DNA of 6,178 nt, taken from NCBI GenBank assembly GCA_947459055.1, contig CANHCG010000118.1, positions 1 through 6,178 of the forward strand, in the 5' to 3' direction. Below are positions 5,861-6,178 of the stretch, piece by piece (within the stretch, counting starts at the first letter, position 1; each line of letters opens with the position of its first letter). This DNA comes from Cytophagaceae bacterium (GTDB lineage Bacteria; Bacteroidota; Bacteroidia; Cytophagales; Spirosomataceae). The position numbers were made by a program, and so were the translations under genes. Under the pieces are notes generated by a model. The model was not told the origin of the DNA. It ran no database searches and was given only the letters and a program-made list of their open reading frames with translations.

Positions 5861-6178
5861 ATGCTAGCTAATTATCCAGCCTCCTCTTCCGCCGAATTCG
5901 TCTTTTCTGAGGTGGAGGCCTATATTCAGTCACAAGGATACACGATTATCGCCAAAGATCATTCTCGCCCTTGGGGTGGATTTTTTGTCATTCAAGAAGA
6001 TCAGGCAGCCACATTTGCTAGCCAATTTTTCCCGCAATTAAGTCTGGATGCGATTCAGATTACGAATAAATTAAGTCCTAAGTTTTTGGTGGTAGCCCCA
6101 GAAAAACGGCTTTCTTGGCAATACCATTTTCGTCGTGCAGAAATCTGGACAGTTGTCGCCGGACCCGTAGGTGTGGCC
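5861..6178 (+). CDS. Cupin protein related to type II mannose-6-phosphate isomerase, N-terminal part
   Basis: The frame opens at ATG 5861 and stays open to the window edge, giving 106 residues (the gene is cut at 6178). After an N-terminal helix region come SRPWGGFFVI (35-44), KLSPKFLVVAP (70-80) and RLSWQYHFRRAEIWTVVAGPVGV (83-105). This is the order seen in the cupin domain of type II phosphomannose isomerases: RPWG, then LSxQxHxxRxEIWxVVxG. Gln87, His89 and Glu94 are the likely metal ligands; as in that group, Gln replaces the first His of the general cupin motif. The family converts mannose 6-phosphate to fructose 6-phosphate in the cytoplasm. Small Bacteroidota relatives are sometimes labelled phosphoheptose isomerase, so the exact reaction is uncertain. 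No signal peptide is seen. The start has an AT-rich lead and no Shine-Dalgarno. It probably has its own promoter, since a strong terminator precedes it. Confidence 0.82.
   Translation, partial: MLANYPASSSAEFVFSEVEAYIQSQGYTIIAKDHSRPWGGFFVIQEDQAATFASQFFPQLSLDAIQITNKLSPKFLVVAPEKRLSWQYHFRRAEIWTVVAGPVGVA

Overview
The window looks like a piece of a chromosome from a Bacteroidota bacterium, probably an environmental member of the Cytophagales or a relative; the genus is not resolved. Three things point there. None of the five visible start codons has a Shine-Dalgarno sequence; each follows an AT-rich stretch. The best promoter matches the Bacteroidota pattern (TTG, 19 bases, TANNTTTG). The protein set is also typical: a ribosomal protein S1 with an Ala/Lys-rich tail, a Tat-exported Gfo/Idh/MocA oxidoreductase, an exported galactose mutarotase and a GH16 glucanase.

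Layout: positions 1-248 are the C-terminal end of a GH16 glycoside hydrolase. Two bases later mazG (nucleoside triphosphate pyrophosphohydrolase) runs to 1036 on the same strand. It meets galM (exported aldose 1-epimerase, minus strand, 1033-2175) tail to tail, with a 4-base overlap. A good intrinsic terminator for galM lies inside the mazG coding sequence. The divergent 149-base gap between galM and rpsA carries the rpsA promoter and a short leader that can fold just before the start codon. rpsA (2325-4160) encodes six-domain ribosomal protein S1 and ends at a strong GAAA-loop terminator. A 121-base spacer with a perfect palindrome and a weak promoter leads to a Tat-signal Gfo/Idh/MocA oxidoreductase (4337-5785). 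A second terminator follows, and its T-tract contains a promoter-like element. The window then cuts through a cupin protein related to type II mannose-6-phosphate isomerase (5861 to the edge).

The genes do not form one pathway. mazG and rpsA are housekeeping genes. The GH16 hydrolase, exported GalM and Tat oxidoreductase fit extracytoplasmic carbohydrate processing, and the cupin fits cytoplasmic sugar-phosphate metabolism, but each unit has its own strand, promoter or terminator. No mobile element, CRISPR array, RNA gene or defence module was seen. I found no convincing undescribed system; the points worth a second look are regulatory and structural.
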